From: Bin5 sp034422415 | Lineage (GTDB): Bacteria; Chloroflexota; Anaerolineae; Caldilineales; Caldilineaceae | Length of the DNA stretch: 64,000 nt | Direction of reading: 5' to 3' | NCBI GenBank assembly: GCA_965202955.1 | Contig: OZ241871.1 | Coordinates: forward strand, 372,001-436,000 | Part shown: piece after piece, positions 60,998-64,000 of the stretch | Layout of the letters: every line of letters begins with the position of its first letter | Position numbering within the stretch: the stretch's first letter is position 1 | Notes under the pieces: model-generated | Told to the model about the DNA's origin: nothing | What the model saw: only the letters and a program-made list of their open reading frames with translations | Databases searched by the model: none | Translations under genes and position numbers: made by a program

Positions 60998-62395
60998 ATG
61001 GAAACCAAGAAGATGATGTCTCGCCGTGACTTTTTGCGTGTCTCGGCACTCGGTTCCGCAGGGGCCCTGGCAGCAGCCTGCGCCCCACCGTCCGAACCGG
61101 CCGTGGTAGAGGTGACCCGCGTGGTAGAGGTCGCTGCTCCAGCCCAGCAACGCACCACAGTCCGTATAGGCGGCTGGTGGGGTGACTTGGGCCGTCTGTT
61201 TGCGCCCATCCTCATGGACAAGACCAACACGAATATAGTTTATGAGTACGCAAACTGGCCCCAATGGCACGAGAAAATGTTGCTTCAGTTGGCCGCTGGC
61301 ACGGCGCCCGACTATCTGTGTATCGGCCACCCGTGGATGGGTGCTCTCTTCCCGAAAGGCCAACTGTTGCCCTTGAATCCCTACCTGGAATCGTACGGTT
61401 TTGACCGCGACCTGTACTACTGGGATCCCATTGAGGACGTAAGCGGTTACGGGGACGAACTCCTGTGCCTTGAGCAGTTCCCAGGCGTGGGCAACGCGTT
61501 CTACATCAACCGGGAGATGACTGACGAGCTGGGCATCACCGATATGCTGCCGACTGTAGACAAGCCTGAATACGACACATGGACTTGGGATGATATGGTC
61601 GAGTTTCTCGAGGCCGGAACGAAGAGAAGGGCCGACGGTACGGTGGAGCAGTGGGGGTGCGCCCAAAACCTGAGCCGCAACTGGCTCGAGTGGATTTACA
61701 GCAATGGGGCGCAGCGCTACGACAGCATGTGGGGCAAAGGGGACGAGACCGTGTGTACTCTGGACTCGCCCGAGGCGATTGAGGCCATGGACAAGGCCGT
61801 ACAGGTGGTCAAAGATGAACTTTGCTACCTGGAGATTCTCAGCGGCCCGATTGAGGGTGGGGCCTACCAGGGTAGGAAAGCGGTGAGTCACTACGGTCCG
61901 ATTGGCGTCGGATGGCTCCGCACCGAGGAGATGGGTTGGGAGCAGTTGTACATCAAGGGACCGGTCCTCCAGGAGCGGTACACCATGGCCGGCCAGAACT
62001 TCATGGGTATAAACAAAGCGTCCGAGGTACAAGACGAGGCCCTGGATGTACTCTTTGCCTGGATGATGGACGAGGATGTTGCGCGCCGGTACATCCGCAT
62101 CGAAGGGCTGACGCCGGCCTACAATAGTCGGAAGTGGCACGACGAATTGGAGGAAGGCTCCGAGCTCTCGATCGTGACGGCCATCGGTCTGTCGCGCTGG
62201 CCGCGCTTTACTCGCTTCCCCGACAAGGCGGCGACGGTCGTCTATCCGGGGCAGTCCGGGTTCAAGGTCGGTTCATACCTGAACAATGCCATGCATTCAG
62301 CCATGGAGTCTGCTGTACTTGGCAAACAAACGACCGAGGAGGCGGTGAAGCAGGCGGTCGCTGAAATCAATGCCGAACTGGAGAGCGCGATTTAG
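60998..62395 (+). CDS. Sugar ABC transporter substrate-binding protein, Tat lipoprotein
   Basis: A 465-residue family 1 binding protein: twin arginines (RRDFLR, Arg9-Arg10) and lipobox cysteine at 28 (AAAC). It is followed by a stem-loop and two CUT1 permease genes. Regulation is suggested by the promoter and paired palindromes at 60447-60610. Ligand is probably a sugar or sugar derivative. Confidence 0.92.
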   Translation: METKKMMSRRDFLRVSALGSAGALAAACAPPSEPAVVEVTRVVEVAAPAQQRTTVRIGGWWGDLGRLFAPILMDKTNTNIVYEYANWPQWHEKMLLQLAAGTAPDYLCIGHPWMGALFPKGQLLPLNPYLESYGFDRDLYYWDPIEDVSGYGDELLCLEQFPGVGNAFYINREMTDELGITDMLPTVDKPEYDTWTWDDMVEFLEAGTKRRADGTVEQWGCAQNLSRNWLEWIYSNGAQRYDSMWGKGDETVCTLDSPEAIEAMDKAVQVVKDELCYLEILSGPIEGGAYQGRKAVSHYGPIGVGWLRTEEMGWEQLYIKGPVLQERYTMAGQNFMGINKASEVQDEALDVLFAWMMDEDVARRYIRIEGLTPAYNSRKWHDELEEGSELSIVTAIGLSRWPRFTRFPDKAATVVYPGQSGFKVGSYLNNAMHSAMESAVLGKQTTEEAVKQAVAEINAELESAI

Positions 62396-62427
62396 GGCAT
62401 ATTGGTTCAGTGAGTGTCGCGGACATG

Positions 62428-62458
62428 CAGGCAGGGTTGGTGATACCAACCCTGCCTG
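62428..62458 (+). terminator. Perfect 14-bp intercistronic stem-loop after the binding-protein gene
   Basis: CAGGCAGGGTTGGT and ACCAACCCTGCCTG pair perfectly around a GAT loop, 32 bp after the binding-protein stop and 53 bp before the permease start. No T-run follows on the right, so partial termination or 3'-end protection is more likely than full stop. Confidence 0.75.
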
Positions 62459-62511
62459 GCGGCTTCGTACTGACGTGCAGTGGATTGGATAGATAAGGTT
62501 TGAATTTAACG

Positions 62512-63435
62512 ATGGCGAGTCAAGTGACGACAAGGAAGCGCAATTGGTGGAGGACGCTGGCCGGCCGGGAAGCGATCGCCGGTTACATCAGCATCTCCCC
62601 CTGGTTGTTGGGTTTTCTGTTCTTTGGAATCGCGCCGCTGATTGCTGCGGGCTACTATTCGCTGACGAACTTCGAGATTCTGACGCCGCCGCGGTTCATT
62701 GGCCACGATAACTTCGTGAAGATGTTCACAAAAGACAGGCTCTTCTGGCAGTCATTGAAGGTCACAATCATCTTTACGTTGGTGACTGTGCCACTGGGCA
62801 CCGCCCTCGGCTATGGCATGGCCGTTTTGCTCAACCAGAAAGTCAGGGGGCTTTCTCTCTGGCGCACCGGCTTTTATCTGCCGGCGGTGGTCCCGGGCCT
62901 GGCAGCGGCCTATCTCTTTTCATACGTGTTCGCGCATGACTTTGGGTTGGCTGACAGCATCCTCAAGACCTTCGGTGTCAAGAATCCACCCAATTGGTAC
63001 GGCTCGACGGAGTGGGCGCTGCCGACGCTGATGATGCTGCATCTGTGGGGGGCGGGCGCCGGGCTGATCCTCTTTCTGTCCGCATTGCAGGGGGTGCCGA
63101 CGGCGCTCTACGACGCGGGCAAGGTGGATGGCGCCAACGCCTGGGCCCGATTCCGGCACATCACCCTGCCGATGACGTCCCCGGTGATCCTGTTCAGTCT
63201 CATCATTGGCATCATCGGCTCCTTCCAGATCTTCACCAGTGCCTTAATCGTCACCGAAGGCGGCCCGGTCAACTCGACCCTGTTCTATGTGCTCTATCTC
63301 TATCGCAGGGGTTGGGAGCAGTTTCAGATGGGGTATGCGGCCGCCCTGGCCTGGGTTCTCTTCATCATCATCCTTAGTCTGACAATCCTTGTTCTGAGGA
63401 CATCGGCGCGCTGGGTCTACTATGGAGAAGAGTAG
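62512..63435 (+). CDS. Sugar ABC transporter permease, MalF/UgpA type
   Basis: A 307-residue CUT1 permease (EAIAGYISISPWLLGFLFFGIAPL as first helix; EAA-type loop at LYDAGKVDGANAWARFRHITLPMTSPVI). ATG 62512 is preferred to the TTG at 62500, whose AAGG is too close. It pairs with the permease at 63439. Confidence 0.92.
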   Translation: MASQVTTRKRNWWRTLAGREAIAGYISISPWLLGFLFFGIAPLIAAGYYSLTNFEILTPPRFIGHDNFVKMFTKDRLFWQSLKVTIIFTLVTVPLGTALGYGMAVLLNQKVRGLSLWRTGFYLPAVVPGLAAAYLFSYVFAHDFGLADSILKTFGVKNPPNWYGSTEWALPTLMMLHLWGAGAGLILFLSALQGVPTALYDAGKVDGANAWARFRHITLPMTSPVILFSLIIGIIGSFQIFTSALIVTEGGPVNSTLFYVLYLYRRGWEQFQMGYAAALAWVLFIIILSLTILVLRTSARWVYYGEE

Positions 63436-63438
63436 AGC

Positions 63439-64000
63439 GTGAGCAACGCTGCCGCAAGCTCCGTCACAAATTCTGCCCAGGATCGGAGAGGCAGGAATGA
63501 GCAGTTGAGTCGTCGGGCTGTCAATCTGTTGGGGCGCGGTCTGATCTACCTGACATTGGCGGTGGGCGTGGTGCTCTTCATGCTGCCTGTGGTTTGGCTG
63601 GTGGGCGGTTCGCTCAAGCCGGTGGAACAGGTCTTCACCGTACCACCAACTTTTTTTCCGCGGCCCGTCCTATGGAGCAACTATGCCGAAGCTTTGGCTA
63701 AGTTCCCCTTCTGGGTAGGGTTGAGGAACACGATGACGATTGTCGTGGGCGTTCTGGCGGGGCGTGTGCTGACTGCCTCGCTGGTGGCGTATGGTTTTGC
63801 CCGCCTGCGCTTTCCCGGGCGCGGCGCTCTCTTTATCGTGGTGCTGGCGACGATGATGATTCCGTATCACGTGGTGCTGCTCCCACAGTATCTCATCTTC
63901 CGCGGTCTGGGTTGGCTGAACACCGCCCTACCGATCATCGTGCCGAACTGGTTTGGTGGCGGGGCCTTTTTCATCTTCATGTTGCGTCAATTCTTCAGGT
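63439..64000 (+). CDS. Sugar ABC transporter permease, MalG/UgpE type, cut by the window edge
   Basis: The frame opens at GTG 63439, 3 bp after the previous stop, and is open to the end of the window (187 codons). It reads VSNAAASS..., a first helix LIYLTLAVGVVLFMLPVVWL, then GSLKPVEQVFTVPPTFFP and WSNYAEAL, the typical start of UgpE/MalG permeases, followed by SLVAYGFARLRFPGRG. The EAA-type loop lies beyond the edge. Confidence 0.9.
   Translation, partial: MSNAAASSVTNSAQDRRGRNEQLSRRAVNLLGRGLIYLTLAVGVVLFMLPVVWLVGGSLKPVEQVFTVPPTFFPRPVLWSNYAEALAKFPFWVGLRNTMTIVVGVLAGRVLTASLVAYGFARLRFPGRGALFIVVLATMMIPYHVVLLPQYLIFRGLGWLNTALPIIVPNWFGGGAFFIFMLRQFFR

Noticed and set aside
60631..61029. Possible 132-codon gene in the leader before the 60998 gene
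   Set aside because: It overlaps the start of the binding-protein gene, has no recognisable motif, and the composition looks random. I treat the stretch as leader.
1..64000. CRISPR arrays, tRNA or rRNA genes, prophage genes
   Set aside because: No regularly spaced direct repeats, cloverleaf-like sequences, rRNA signatures or phage structural genes were noticed by reading. A covariance-model scan would be decisive for small RNAs.

Overview
The window looks like chromosomal DNA of an uncultured Chloroflexota bacterium (Caldilineae/Anaerolineae-like; this is inference). The basis is high GC, solute-binding lipoproteins with twin-arginine plus lipobox signals (RRxFL...AAC), many sugar and peptide ABC importers, and several phytanoyl-CoA-dioxygenase-like (PhyH) enzymes and xylose-isomerase-like epimerases. 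I see no rRNA, tRNA, CRISPR array, phage or intact insertion sequence. It reads as a catabolic region in which nearly every block pairs an importer with enzymes for sugars, polyols or related small molecules.

Layout. 1-8503 (+): a peptide-type importer (binding protein and two permeases, no ATPases) flanked by two sialidase-like proteins, with an unassigned barrel protein. 8709-16608 (+): an LplABC-like sugar importer, a D-2-hydroxyacid dehydrogenase, a frameshifted PhyH gene, an SDR epimerase and an NHL-repeat protein. 16850-19610 (+): an orphan sugar-binding lipoprotein and a ferritin-like protein. 19708-30979 (+): a complete Opp/Dpp importer (binding protein, two permeases, two ATPases) followed by a GH127-like glycosidase, an aldo/keto reductase and an M20 peptidase. 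31025-34381 (+): two sugar isomerase/epimerase-fold enzymes and a PhyH enzyme. 35022-42278 (+): a DegT aminotransferase, a zinc-type dehydrogenase, an epimerase, phosphonoacetaldehyde hydrolase (phnX), a phosphonate-associated alcohol dehydrogenase and an OYE-type flavoprotein. 42586-46112 (+): a PhyH gene broken by a 14-bp tandem repeat and a GH36-like glycosidase. 54270-46446 (-): a tightly coupled operon encoding an NHL/Yip1-like membrane protein, a DUF5696-like protein, two sugar permeases and a binding protein. 57271-54386 (-): three isomerase/epimerase-fold proteins, one with both catalytic glutamates changed to lysine. 58841-64000 (+): a second copy of the 31025 isomerase, then a sugar importer running off the right edge.

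The region between about 31 and 60 kb is mosaic. The 31025 isomerase and its 3' flank are duplicated at 58841. Two decayed copies of the 3' end of the M20 peptidase gene lie at 34568 and 57880, each followed by a shared 91-bp block. A GH4 C-terminal remnant lies at 46090 and a transposase-like zinc-ribbon remnant at about 60030-60395. In all four operons where the binding-protein gene comes first, a stem-loop separates it from the permease genes, which fits the usual excess of binding protein over permease. Three sugar importers lack their own ATPase here and probably share one encoded elsewhere.
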